64,000 nt of DNA from Rhodoferax sp. OV413 (lineage in GTDB: Bacteria; Pseudomonadota; Gammaproteobacteria; Burkholderiales; Burkholderiaceae_C): positions 39,833-103,832 of the forward strand of contig CAMAWD010000013.1 in NCBI GenBank assembly GCA_945861785.1. The letters are read 5' to 3'. This document shows positions 25,818 through 34,049 of this stretch, piece by piece. Positions within the stretch are counted from its first letter, which is position 1; each line of letters starts with the position of its first letter. Both the position numbers and the translations under genes were made by a program. Below the pieces are notes generated by a model that was given only the letters and a program-made list of their open reading frames with translations, had not been told where the DNA came from and did no database searches.

Positions 25818-25862
25818 CTGGCAGTGCTTGTGAAAGCCTCGAATTTGGAGCTACTTGTTCAA

Positions 25863-26909
25863 CTATCCCAGTCTGACCACCGAGTTCTCAAGCCACGAAC
25901 GCTGAGCTGCAAGAGCCACCACAATACTTGGCCGCGCATCCTGCACGGGCATCACGGAACTGCCTAAAGCGAAGCCAGCATAAGCTTGGCGCAAATGCTC
26001 CTCCAGTTCAAAGACCTCACCCGACAGTGGGATAGTCAACTTTTCAACCTCGGCGTCGCCACTGCGGATTTTCAACTCGAAGTCGGGTTTTGTGGTGCGG
26101 TCCATCGCCCCACTCCACCACGTGCGCAACGCGCCGTGACTTCCAGCAACCTCCAGAACCGTGTGGTGCTCAAAACCACCCAGACACTGGTTGAGTACCG
26201 CCGTTGCGCCATCAGGCCATTCCATCACCAACGTAAAGTGAGTGCTCAAAGCTTGCGTACGGTCACCACCAAAGGCCTTGACACTTAAAGGCAGCCCAGC
26301 ACTCGCGCGGTACCAGAGCACGAGGTCGATGAAGTGGACCAGTTCCTCCAGCACCCAAGACCCAACCCTCTCGCGATCAAAACGCCAGCCACCCGAACCT
26401 TGACGGAATGGTTTGCGAAATAGCGACAAATGCTGGTGCCGAATTTCACCCAAATCGCCGCGTTCAATGCGATCTTTCACCAAACCCCACTGACGCGATA
26501 CCCGCAACTCGTGATTAACTGCTGCCAAGCGTCCATAACGCTTCGAGGCTTCAATGACCGCGTCGCACTCCTCCAAGCTCAGGCCTACTGGCTTTTCGAT
26601 CAACACGTGCCGGCCAGCCCGCATCGCGGCAACCGCGGTCTGGGCGTGCAAATGGTTCGGCAAAAGTACGTTCACGACATCTACGTCAGGTTGCGCAAGC
26701 AACTCGTCCAAACTCTCATACAGACGTGCTCTTGGTGCGATCTGCAAAGCAGCGTTGCGTGCGGCCGCACTGCGCACCAAGATGGCGACCACCTCTGCGC
26801 CGGCAATCGCTGCAATCGCTCGCGCATGCATCTGTCCCCAAGCCCCAAAGCCAGCCAAGGCGACTTTGGTTTGCGTCGGCAATCTAACTGTCGTGGAAGG
26901 CTTGTTCAT
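25863..26909 (-). CDS. Gfo/Idh/MocA-family oxidoreductase
   Basis: This is a 348-residue NAD(P)-dependent dehydrogenase. The N-terminal Rossmann segment reads KVALAGFGAWGQMHARAIAA, and the family EKP motif is in HVLIEKPVGLSLEECD (K about 109). The C-terminal beta-sheet domain begins near ELRVSRQWGLV. Members oxidise sugars, inositols or related polyols, or act as reductases. It converges on the monooxygenase, leaving a 45-nt gap. It shares the lower-GC style of the 18966-26909 block and may belong to the same acquired pathway. Confidence 0.85.
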   Translation of the reverse strand: MNKPSTTVRLPTQTKVALAGFGAWGQMHARAIAAIAGAEVVAILVRSAAARNAALQIAPRARLYESLDELLAQPDVDVVNVLLPNHLHAQTAVAAMRAGRHVLIEKPVGLSLEECDAVIEASKRYGRLAAVNHELRVSRQWGLVKDRIERGDLGEIRHQHLSLFRKPFRQGSGGWRFDRERVGSWVLEELVHFIDLVLWYRASAGLPLSVKAFGGDRTQALSTHFTLVMEWPDGATAVLNQCLGGFEHHTVLEVAGSHGALRTWWSGAMDRTTKPDFELKIRSGDAEVEKLTIPLSGEVFELEEHLRQAYAGFALGSSVMPVQDARPSIVVALAAQRSWLENSVVRLG

Positions 26910-27112
26910 TCAGATGTAACGGAGGATTCAGAGAACTGGTTGCGAAAGCGTGTCATCTTAGCCTTCAAATGGTTTGGGGCAAATTATTGGCTTTGGGGAT
27001 AGGCAATCCAACCCGCGCTGGATGTAATTGCTGCCGGGCATCAGGCAACGACCTTCCAATGGTGGGAGCAGCGCCGAACAAGTTATGAACTTGTGATTTC
27101 GCAGTTGGTGGT

Positions 27113-27337
27113 GTGGACGAGGCGGGTGGTCGCCCCTGGGCAGTGGCGCAGCAGGCATTGCGCGATGACCCGCAAAAAGATGCGCAGCGCACTGTTCAGC
27201 GCGGCGGTGGGCAAGCATCGGTCGGTGGTCTGAACGTGTTCATGCCGATGGGGCGCGAGAGCAGCGAGGACGCGGTCAAGCGTGTGTTGCCGGTGCTGCA
27301 GGAGACGGCGCGGGCGATGCGCAATTTGACTTTATGA
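27113..27337 (+). pseudogene. IclR-type regulator, C-terminal remnant
   Basis: The last 40 residues of this frame (VGGLNVFMPMGRESSEDAVK, then RVLPVLQETARAMRNL) resemble the C-terminal end of IclR-family effector domains, which carry a VxALNV...LLPALRxTA pattern. There is no HTH and no start. Upstream residues are not family-like. It is interpreted as the tail of a deleted regulator gene. The remainder of 26910-27345 shows no gene. Confidence 0.35.
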
Positions 27338-27345
27338 TCCAAAGC

Positions 27346-27363
27346 TGATGCATACTTGCATCA
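27346..27363. promoter_or_regulatory. Palindromic operator of vapBC
   Basis: TGATGCA-TACT-TGCATCA is a perfect 7-bp inverted repeat 19 nt before the vapB start. A TTGACT -35-like hexamer lies at 27326-27331 and a CATACT hexamer inside the dyad. This is the arrangement expected for autoregulation by VapB-VapC. Confidence 0.65.
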
Positions 27364-27382
27364 CTATTGATTCGGAGTCGCC

Positions 27383-27589
27383 ATGCGAACCACTGTCACC
27401 ATTGAGGATTCCCTGTACGAAAAGGCACTCGAAGTGGCCGACCCCAAGATGGACCGTGCCGACATTTTCCGTGAAGCGATGAAGACCTTTGTGAGAGTCC
27501 AGGCCGCCAAGCGCCTCGCAGCCCTTGGCGGAGCAAGTCCCGACATGCAGGACATACCCCGTCGAGGCGCAGAGCCAGCGCCACGATGA
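27383..27589 (+). CDS. vapB: VapB-type antitoxin
   Basis: This is a 68-residue antitoxin. The N-terminal ribbon-helix-helix-like stretch MRTTVTIEDSLYEKALEVAD, then RADIFREAMKTFVRVQAAKR, matches the VapB antitoxin family with its late lysine/arginine-rich helix. The C-terminal tail is Pro/Arg-rich and probably wraps the toxin. Its TGA overlaps the toxin ATG (ATGA at 27586-27589). It should bind the dyad at 27346-27363. Confidence 0.85.
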   Translation: MRTTVTIEDSLYEKALEVADPKMDRADIFREAMKTFVRVQAAKRLAALGGASPDMQDIPRRGAEPAPR

Positions 27590-27966
27590 GTGTTTTGGTT
27601 GATACATCGGTGTGGGCCGATCATTTCCGAAGGCCCAACAGCGTGCTTGCCGGGTTGGTGGTGCTCGATCAGGTCTTGACGCATCCGATGGTGGTTGGAG
27701 AACTTGCATGCGGCACACCCCCCGAACCCAGGCTTCGCACGCTGGCCGACATGGAATTGTTGCTGGCGGCCAACCAGGCCACCCCTCAAGAGGTGCGCGT
27801 TCTCATCGAAAGAGAAGCGTTGTTTGGCCTGGGTTGCGGTTTTGTGGACCTTTCGCTTCTCGCTTCAACCCTGATCACGCCGGGAGCCGCGTTGTGGACG
27901 CTTGACAAACGGCTTGCTTCTTTGGCCAGTCGCTTTGGGGTTTGTTTTGCACCGCCTGTGCACTGA
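27586..27966 (+). CDS. vapC: VapC-type PIN-domain ribonuclease toxin
   Basis: This 126-residue PIN protein has the four acidic residues of the active site: D6 (LVDTSVWADHF), E39 (VVGELACG), D88 (GCGFVDLSLLAS) and D107 (LWTLDKRL). VapC toxins cleave tRNA or rRNA in a Mg-dependent manner. It is translationally coupled to the VapB gene. All catalytic positions are intact, so the pair looks functional. Confidence 0.9.
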   Translation: MSVLVDTSVWADHFRRPNSVLAGLVVLDQVLTHPMVVGELACGTPPEPRLRTLADMELLLAANQATPQEVRVLIEREALFGLGCGFVDLSLLASTLITPGAALWTLDKRLASLASRFGVCFAPPVH

Positions 27967-28032
27967 GCAGGGCCACCACCGCTTCGACCATGTGTTCGCA
28001 GTGGTAGAAGATGGCCAGTGACTTGCGCCGCG

Positions 28033-28272
28033 TCAGACCCGCTCGTCGCCGTCTTGCGCCGGCACATCGGGTGCCTGGCCCATGTAGTGCTCAAAGTCAC
28101 TGCGCCGGCCTTTGGCGGCTTCCGCTTTCAAGTAGTCCAGCGTCAACACCGAGGCCATCTTTTCGGCCGCGGCGCTGGCGATGAACTGGTTTACCGAAAT
28201 CTGGTCGCGCTCGGCCAGTTCCTTGATCTTTTGATGCACGGAGTTCGGCAAACGGATCGTCAATGCGGCCAT
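28033..28272 (-). CDS. Ribbon-helix-helix antitoxin (CopG/HicB-like)
   Basis: This 79-residue protein starts MAALTIRLPNSVHQKIKELA, the beta-strand and first helix of an RHH DNA-binding protein, followed by RDQISVNQFIASAAAEKMAS. The C-terminal part is charged and likely binds the toxin. It overlaps the end of the upstream PIN toxin gene by 13 nt. The toxin-first order is reversed relative to most VapBC loci but is known for COG1569-type PIN pairs. Confidence 0.8.
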   Translation of the reverse strand: MAALTIRLPNSVHQKIKELAERDQISVNQFIASAAAEKMASVLTLDYLKAEAAKGRRSDFEHYMGQAPDVPAQDGDERV

Positions 28273-28697
28273 TTCAGACTCCTCAAATGTTTCAGAAAGT
28301 CGCCGGGTCGCATTGCGCCCACGTTCAAGGACTCGGCACGTTGAAAATCCCGCACGTTGTGCGTCACGATGAAGGGGCTGCCCGACGCAACCGCGCACTC
28401 CAGCAGCATGTCGTCGTCCGGGTCGCGCAAATGCGGGCGCCACAAAAAATGCACGTCCTGCAGGTGCGCCAGCGACGCCAGGTAACGCAGGTACACCAGT
28501 GTGGCGTTGACTGTTACCCCCGCGGGCAAGTGCTCGGGTCGCGTCAATACGGCCTGCCATTCGGTGTACAGCGCCACCGTCAACGCCATCTCGAAATCGC
28601 GGCATGGCAACATGGACATCAGCTGGTAACTTGCACCGTTGCGGGAGCGCGCTGCTGCCACCAGAACTGTCGTATCGAAGACTGCGCGCAATGCCAT
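28260..28697 (-). CDS. PIN-domain toxin (COG1569/PIN_3-like)
   Basis: This is a 145-residue PIN protein. Acidic residues are D8 (VFDTTVLVAAA), E46 (LYTEWQAVL), the D94-D96 cluster (RDPDDDMLLE) and D117 (THNVRDFQR). The DPDDD...E and VTHNxxDF patterns are typical of the PIN_3 subfamily found in toxin-antitoxin systems. The ATG at 28697 is preferred over one five codons upstream. The antitoxin gene follows and overlaps. Confidence 0.85.
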   Translation of the reverse strand: MALRAVFDTTVLVAAARSRNGASYQLMSMLPCRDFEMALTVALYTEWQAVLTRPEHLPAGVTVNATLVYLRYLASLAHLQDVHFLWRPHLRDPDDDMLLECAVASGSPFIVTHNVRDFQRAESLNVGAMRPGDFLKHLRSLKWPH

Positions 28698-28711
28698 GCA
28701 ACTCCAAAACA

Positions 28712-28747
28712 AGTTGCGCCAGTATAACCATCAATGGCAGTTGCGCC
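28712..28747. promoter_or_regulatory. Direct-repeat operator and promoter of the PIN/RHH pair
   Basis: AGTTGCGCC occurs twice (28712-28720 and 28739-28747) with an 18-nt spacer. Between them the minus strand carries TATACT (28721-28726), a good -10 element for the toxin gene starting at 28697. Repeated half-sites flanking a promoter fit RHH antitoxin binding. Confidence 0.45.
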
Positions 28748-28808
28748 TGCTTCAAAAATGGCTGAAAACTCCAGGTCTGATTGCTCGTCCGGCTCGCAAA
28801 GGCTGCCG

Positions 28809-28925
28809 CAATTGCGCTTTGGCATCGGTATCCATGGCGGCGAGGCCGTAGCCGGCATGATCGGCGCCGGCGTGTTGTCGACGCAAGTCAAGGGCAAGGC
28901 CGAGCCGCTCCAGACCTGCTATGTG
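28809..28925 (+). pseudogene. Class III adenylate/guanylate cyclase fragments
   Basis: The segment LRFGIGIHGGEAVAGMIG matches the conserved catalytic-core strand of class III cyclases (usually GIGIHtGeaVvGniG). It is followed after a few residues by VKGKAEPLQTCYV, which resembles the very end of such cyclases. The roughly 60 residues normally between them are missing, and there is no N-terminus. It is a remnant with an internal deletion. Confidence 0.45.
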
Positions 28926-29002
28926 GAGCCGTCTGCGCAGCCGTCCCGACCCAGCATTGCATGCCCGCGGCGGCCGGGCGCATAGGTCGAGTGGGCTACG
29001 AA

Positions 29003-29324
29003 CTGCGTGAAGGGCAATTTGCCAACACCTGCCAGTTCATCAGCCGCCAAGGGCAAAAGTTCGATGCGCCCGACGCGGCCGGCCAGCGACTGTGTGGTGC
29101 CGGCAATCAGGTCAAACCGGGCGGAACCCGTCAGCACAAAGTCGCCCATTCGGCCACGTTCATCGACCAGACCCTGCAGCCAAGACAACAAGTTCACAGG
29201 CCTTGTCGGCAAATACGGCCCGCGCCAAGCTTGTCTTGCCGGATTGACGTGGCCCGGTCACGGCAACAATCGGAAAGCCTTTGGCCAGGCGCTGCGCGGT
29301 GGCGGTGGCGTTGCGTGGAATCAT
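29003..29324 (-). pseudogene. AAA_14/DUF4143-type ATPase, frameshifted and truncated
   Basis: From ATG at 29324 the minus strand encodes MIPRNATATAQRLAKGFPIV, then AVTGPRQSGKTSLARAVFAD with an intact Walker A. The frame then switches: LLSWLQGLVDERGRMGDFVL, TGSARFDLIAGTTQSLAGRV and GRIELLPLAADEL follow in another frame. This is the standard order of AAA_14 ATPases (usually about 380-400 residues). The Walker B region and the whole C-terminal DUF4143 half are lost. It is clearly dead. Confidence 0.65.
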
Positions 29325-29488
29325 TTCTTACAATTTTGACCTTCGTTGCCGTCCTGCAGGCGCGCTTGTTTGTTTGAAGTGGATCGACGCAGGACAAACG
29401 CGCAGCGGACACGGTTCGCACGACCGGGCTGTTCGCTGGAACTCGGTGAGGGCCGAAAGCCGTCAATCGCTTTGCAGGACCTGACGCA

Positions 29489-29671
29489 AGCAATCGCGTT
29501 TGGGGGGCGCGAGCGCATCGGGTCATCCAGGCCGTTGGCGACTTCGTCGAATGGCAAGACGCAGCGAAACTTCAGGCGGCGTACCTGAAACATCCAGCGC
29601 CCTTCACGCTTGACGTACCGGTCCAGGTCACGCAGCACGATACGCACCGCCATGCCATACCGGGACAACAA
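29489..29671 (-). pseudogene. NTF2-like (SnoaL) protein, C-terminal remnant
   Basis: This frame reads RIVLRDLDRYVKREGRWMFQ, then VRRLKFRCVLPFDEVANGLD. This resembles the last two strands of SnoaL/NTF2-like proteins (compare RRIDGRWLFARRTLTFLYY in the protein at 10656-11243). The N-terminal two thirds and the start are absent. It lies just upstream of the TPP enzyme on the other strand. No other gene is evident in 29325-29845. Confidence 0.4.
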
Positions 29672-29845
29672 CTCGCCGAGTTGTTGTCCCGGTCATCCAC
29701 CCGCCGGACCAGCGACGCCAGCTGCACCCGCCTGCGGCACACTCCATGGTCCGCCCGAACGGTGCACCGGCCCAGTCCGGGCAGTGTAGAAGCAGCACCG
29801 CACCAGCGTACAGTGCAAAATCACCGCATATTCGAGGAGCCCCCA

Positions 29846-31441
29846 TTGACCAACCAAACCCGCAACGGCGCAGACCTGCTCTGCGAATCCCTGCTCATCA
29901 ACCAGGTGGACGTGTGTTTCGCCAACCCCGGCACCTCCGAGATGCATTTTGTCGCCGCGCTGGACCGCCAACCCGCCATGCGTTGCGTGCTGGGCCTGTT
30001 CGAAGGCGTGGTGACGGGCGCGGCCGATGGGTATGCCCGCATGGCCGGCAAACCGGCCTGTACGCTGCTGCACACCGGCCCGGGGCTGGCCAACGCGCTG
30101 GCAAACATGCACAACGCAAGGCGCGCCAACACACCGATGGTCAACGTGGTGGGCGACCATGCCACCCACCACCTGGCCTTCGACGCGCCGTTGACATCCG
30201 ACATCGACGCCCTGGCGCGGCCGATGTCCGACTGGGTCGGCCGCAGCAGCAGCGCCGACGATGTGGGGCGCACCGCGAACGAGGCCATCACGCAGGCGCG
30301 CACCGAACCGGGCCGCGTGTGCACCATGGTCCTGCCGGCCGACCACGCCTGGACCCCCACCAGCACCACGGCCACCAGAGCCGCCCCACCGGCAGCCCCT
30401 GCACTGCCCGCGCAGGACCGGTTGCTTCAGGTGGTGCAGGCACTGCGGCAGGCCGGCACCAACCAGGACAACACCGTGATCCTCCTGGCGGGCAAGTCCC
30501 TGCGCGACGAGGGCCTGGCAATCGCCAGCCTGATTGCCGCAGCCACCGGCGCAAGGCTTCTCACGCAACAGGCCAATGCGCGGGTGGAGCGTGGCCTTGG
30601 GCGGGTCATGATCGACCGCGTGCCGTATGTGGTGAACCAGGCCTTGCAGATGCTGGCCAGCACCCGGCGCCTGGTGCTGGTCGGCGCCAAGGCGCCGGTC
30701 GGTTTCTTCGGTTACCCCGGAAAACCCAGCAGCATGTTGCCGCCCGACTGCGAGGTGATCTGCGCAGCGCGACCCGATGAAGACCTGCTGGGTTGCCTGC
30801 GCCAACTGGCCGACCACTTGGGCCTCAGGCTCCCGGACGGAAGGCCTGACCCCGATCACAAAGTGGTCGCAACGCGCCGCGCACTGCCGTTGCCACAGGG
30901 CGCACTGACACCGTCCAGCATCGCGCAAGCGGTGGTCGCCTGGATGCCCGACCAGGCCATCGTGTGTGACGAAAGCGTGAGTTCAGGGCGCGACTTCTTT
31001 CCCCTGAGTTACCACGCCGCGCCGCACGATTACCTCCAACTTACCGGCGGTGCGATCGGCCTCGGCCTGCCGCTGGCCACTGGTGCAGCCATTGCGGCGC
31101 CGAATCGCAAAGTGGTGACCCTGCAGGCGGATGGCAGCGCCATGTACACCGTGCAGGCCTTGTGGACGCAGGCGCGCGAACGGCTCAACGTGGTGACCAT
31201 CCTTTACTCGAACCGGCGCTACAACATCCTGCACGGCGAACTGAAGGACGTGGGCGCCGGGGTGCCCGGTGTCAACGCCAGGCGCATGCTCGACCTCGAC
31301 GACCCGGCATTGGGCTGGGTCAAGATCGCCGAGGGCATGGGCGTGGAGGCGGCCAGCGCCCACAGCAGCGAAACATTCAACGACCTGCTTGCCGCAACGA
31401 CGCGCATCGACCGGCCGTTCTTGATCGAGGCCTTTTTCTAG
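29846..31441 (+). CDS. Thiamine diphosphate-dependent enzyme (acetolactate synthase-like)
   Basis: This 531-residue protein has the three-domain TPP architecture. The N-terminal pyrimidine domain includes FANPGTSEMHF and the catalytic glutamate E53 in LGLFEGVVTGAADGYARM. The middle and C-terminal parts include LTGGAIGLGLPLATGAAIAA and the TPP-Mg motif seen as ADGSAMYTVQALW followed by LYSNRRYN. The usual GDGS is ADGS here. A TTG start at 29846 lies 6 nt after GAGGAG; no ATG gives a sensible N-terminus. Relatives are annotated as acetolactate synthase large-subunit-like, benzoylformate decarboxylase or sulfopyruvate decarboxylase. No small subunit is nearby, so a catabolic decarboxylase or lyase is more likely than branched-chain synthesis. 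Confidence 0.85.
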   Translation: MTNQTRNGADLLCESLLINQVDVCFANPGTSEMHFVAALDRQPAMRCVLGLFEGVVTGAADGYARMAGKPACTLLHTGPGLANALANMHNARRANTPMVNVVGDHATHHLAFDAPLTSDIDALARPMSDWVGRSSSADDVGRTANEAITQARTEPGRVCTMVLPADHAWTPTSTTATRAAPPAAPALPAQDRLLQVVQALRQAGTNQDNTVILLAGKSLRDEGLAIASLIAAATGARLLTQQANARVERGLGRVMIDRVPYVVNQALQMLASTRRLVLVGAKAPVGFFGYPGKPSSMLPPDCEVICAARPDEDLLGCLRQLADHLGLRLPDGRPDPDHKVVATRRALPLPQGALTPSSIAQAVVAWMPDQAIVCDESVSSGRDFFPLSYHAAPHDYLQLTGGAIGLGLPLATGAAIAAPNRKVVTLQADGSAMYTVQALWTQARERLNVVTILYSNRRYNILHGELKDVGAGVPGVNARRMLDLDDPALGWVKIAEGMGVEAASAHSSETFNDLLAATTRIDRPFLIEAFF

Positions 31442-31499
31442 CGATCTCCGCCTGGCGTATCGGAACCTGAAAATTGCGGCTTGGTAGGGGATCAGGCCG

Positions 31500-31570
31500 G
31501 CGGCGCATTCGGCTCCGCGGCTGTCCTCCGCCCTGCGGGCTCCCCCTTTATGCCGCTGCGCCGAACGCAC
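31500..31570. repeat. Related, inverted copy of the 31651-31692 repeat core
   Basis: CCGCCCTGCGGGCTCCCCCT at about 31530-31549 is nearly the reverse complement of the loop of the following inverted repeat (AGGAGGAGCCCGCAGGGCGG). The 31442-32008 gap therefore carries at least two related copies of an intergenic repeat in opposite orientation. No gene is evident in this gap. Confidence 0.45.
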
Positions 31571-31625
31571 CGCCGACCTGATCTTGCGACGTGATTGGAG
31601 TGCGGTGCACCCAAAAACGCCCGCC

Positions 31626-31717
31626 GCCGAGAGGACCGACCAGTTGTCGCGGCGAGGTAAAGGAGGAGCCCGCAGGGCGGGGGACACGAGCGGCGGCAAC
31701 TGGTCGGTCCTCTCGGC
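31626..31717. repeat. 25-bp inverted repeat with 42-nt loop
   Basis: The left arm at 31626-31650 (starting GCCGAGAGGACCGACCAG) and the right arm at 31693-31717 (ending CTGGTCGGTCCTCTCGGC) are complementary at 24 of 25 positions. The loop contains GGAGGAGCCCGCAGGGCGG. This is too regular for chance and could be a mobile REP-like element, a transcription barrier or a structured RNA. Confidence 0.7.
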
Positions 31718-32008
31718 TCGCCACCAACTGCCCCTGCTCCCCGATTCACGGCTCCGTAAAAAGCGAAAACCAGAGCGCCCCAGCCCGAACGACATTGCCC
31801 CTGTTTGACAGAAATCAACCCATGCGGGTGCCGCGCCCGGAACCCGCGACCGATAGCCGGAAAATTGAAAAGCCGGGTTAGGCCGAATTGGAGTTGGGCC
31901 AAGCGTTGGCGTTGTCAAGGAGACACCATCATGCGCACCGTCGCCCCCGACCTCTTGGCACGGCAGCGGCTACCCGCTGTCGACGCCGATCGGTGACAAT
32001 CGGTCGCA

Positions 32009-32896
32009 GTGAAGTCGCGCCATTTCCTTCAACTCGTCGCCTTGTCTGCTGTGTGGGGCTCGGGTTTTCTTCTTACCCGCATCGCCACGCCGATGCTCGG
32101 GCCCAGCGTGATGGCCACCATGCGGGCCATGCTCGGTTCGATCACTCTGGCGGTGATCATGCACTACCTCAAGCTGCGCTGGCCGCGGGAACACTGGCGC
32201 GAGGTGCTGGCGCTGGGGGCACTGGCCATCGCGGTGCCGCACTTCCTGTATTCCCTCGCCTCGTTGTACCTGCCGGCCAGCTACAGCGCCGTGCTGGGGG
32301 TCACTTCTGTGCTGTTCGGCACCATGGCGTCCGCCTGGATGAAAGAGGACACACTCACCTGGTCCAAGATCGCCGGCTGCCTGGCTGCCTTCGTCGGTGT
32401 GGCGCTGGTGGTACGTCTCGGCCCGCTGCATCCGTCGCGGGAACTGCTGGCCGGCACCGCGATCGCGATCACCGGCGCGGTATTCTCCGGGGCCACTGCA
32501 CCGCTGCTCAAACGCGCGACCAAACGCATGGAGCCGCTGGCGATCACTGCGTCCATCCATATGGCGGGATTTGTGCTGCTGTTGCCCGTGGCGTTGTGGA
32601 ACCTGCCCCAAGCCCGCTTCACACCGGCAGCAGTTGGCGCGGTGGCCGTCATGGGCATCGGCACCTCCGGGCTGGCCTACTGGCAGTACATGCGCATTGT
32701 CAAACACGTCAGCCCGGTCGCGGCGCTTAGTTCGACCTTCATGATCACGCTTTTTGGCGTGGCATCGGGCCACATCTTCCTGGGCGAGGTGTTCACGCTG
32801 GCGTCGTATGCCGGGGGCGCGCTGGTATTGCTCGCCACCGTCCTGGTCACCGGTTTCAACCCCTGGCGGAGGGCAGCGAGCCACGCCAAACCCTGA
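32009..32896 (+). CDS. EamA/DMT-superfamily membrane transporter
   Basis: This 295-residue protein has ten predicted hydrophobic segments and two EamA repeats. The first starts LQLVALSAVWGSGFLLTRIA; the second lies around GTAIAITGAVFSGATAPLLK. SYSAVLGVTSVLFGTMAS matches the conserved central part of the first repeat. The GTG start at 32009 is used. It converges with the MFS gene, the 3' ends overlapping by 41 nt. The family exports amino acids or metabolites, but substrates vary widely. Confidence 0.85.
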   Translation: MKSRHFLQLVALSAVWGSGFLLTRIATPMLGPSVMATMRAMLGSITLAVIMHYLKLRWPREHWREVLALGALAIAVPHFLYSLASLYLPASYSAVLGVTSVLFGTMASAWMKEDTLTWSKIAGCLAAFVGVALVVRLGPLHPSRELLAGTAIAITGAVFSGATAPLLKRATKRMEPLAITASIHMAGFVLLLPVALWNLPQARFTPAAVGAVAVMGIGTSGLAYWQYMRIVKHVSPVAALSSTFMITLFGVASGHIFLGEVFTLASYAGGALVLLATVLVTGFNPWRRAASHAKP

Positions 32897-34049
32897 ACGC
32901 GCAGGCGGCGGCTACCAGGCTGCTGGCCATGCAGACCCAAAAGATGCTCTGAAGGCCATGGCGTGCGCTGAGCAAGCCACCCAAAACTCCACCCAGCACA
33001 CCGGGCAATCCATAAGCTGCCACCGTGAAAAGCGCCTGCCCCCGACCCCGCAGCCGCCCCGGAAAATGCTGCGACACCAGGCCGATACACGCGGCGTGGT
33101 GGGCACCAAAGGTCACCGCATGCAGGAGTTGGGCGAGCACCAGCAGCGGCAATAAGGTGGCTGTACCTGCGGTAAGACCCATGCGCAAGGACGTCACCAG
33201 GGCGCTCACGACCAGCCAGGCGCTCAGGCTCAGCGCGGGCATCCAGCGTCCCTGCCAGTAGAACCAGGCGATCTCCACCAGCACGGCCACGGCCCACAAC
33301 AAACCGATCACCGTCTTGCTGTAACCGATCGAATCCAGGTAGAGCGAAAAGAACACGTAGATGCCCATGTGCGCCAACACGTGAAAGAACAGCGCCGCAA
33401 AAAACCATTGCACCTGCCGCTGTCTCAGCACCGGCAGCAATGCCTGGCGTTCCTGTTCCGCATGCACCGTCTCCTTGAGGTCGGGCAGGTACCACACGCT
33501 GAACACCACCGCGGCCAGGCTTGCGGTGGCCACCATCGGAAAGTAGCGAATGCCGAACATGTCGAAGCAGACGCCGGCCAGCAACACCGTCACCAGAAAC
33601 CCGCAGGAGCCCCAGACCCGCACCCGCCCATAACGCCGCATATCAAAACTGCCGGCGCTGCTGACCAGGTGCGACATGGCTGCCTCGCTCATCGGCATCA
33701 TGGCGCTGGTCTGCGTGAAGGTGACCGCCAGCACCAGCGCCAGCCACCATGCGCCACCGTCGACCCACAGGCCGAACGACGTCAACAAGGCCGCGGAGGC
33801 GGCAAGCCGCAAAAGTTTCACGCGCTCACCGGTGCGGTCGCTCAGGGCGCCCCAGGCATACGGCGCCAGCAGGCGGGTCGCCGACTGCGCAGCTGTCAGC
33901 AGGCTGATCGTGAACAGGCCCAGCCCCAGATCCTTGAGCCACAGCGGAAGGTAGGGGTTAAAGAACCCGACGTGGGCGAAATAGGTGGCCGACAGGACCG
34001 AAAAAGGGACCAGCCCGCGCGCCTTGGCGCCGACTGCCGGCAAGGTCAT
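32856..34049 (-). CDS. MFS transporter (MFS_1-like, HcaT/NupG-type)
   Basis: This 397-residue protein has about 12 hydrophobic segments, including [20 protein letters not shown] at the first helix, as in HcaT-like MFS_1_like proteins. [20 protein letters not shown] is the conserved loop 2-3 motif. ATG at 34049 overlaps the TGA of aroC (ATGA), so it is translationally coupled to chorismate synthase. This pairing is probably a local operon accident more than a pathway link. The substrate is unknown. Confidence 0.85.
   Translation of the reverse strand: MTLPAVGAKARGLVPFSVLSATYFAHVGFFNPYLPLWLKDLGLGLFTISLLTAAQSATRLLAPYAWGALSDRTGERVKLLRLAASAALLTSFGLWVDGGAWWLALVLAVTFTQTSAMMPMSEAAMSHLVSSAGSFDMRRYGRVRVWGSCGFLVTVLLAGVCFDMFGIRYFPMVATASLAAVVFSVWYLPDLKETVHAEQERQALLPVLRQRQVQWFFAALFFHVLAHMGIYVFFSLYLDSIGYSKTVIGLLWAVAVLVEIAWFYWQGRWMPALSLSAWLVVSALVTSLRMGLTAGTATLLPLLVLAQLLHAVTFGAHHAACIGLVSQHFPGRLRGRGQALFTVAAYGLPGVLGGVLGGLLSARHGLQSIFWVCMASSLVAAACAFRVWRGSLPSARG

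Noticed and set aside
27967..28032. Short minus-strand protein-like stretch between the two toxin-antitoxin pairs
   Set aside because: About 20 residues only, with no start or family resemblance strong enough to call a remnant.
29846..31441. Classical IlvB acetolactate synthase
   Set aside because: There is no IlvN small subunit or ilvC nearby, and the TPP motif is ADGS instead of GDGS, so the biosynthetic name was not used.
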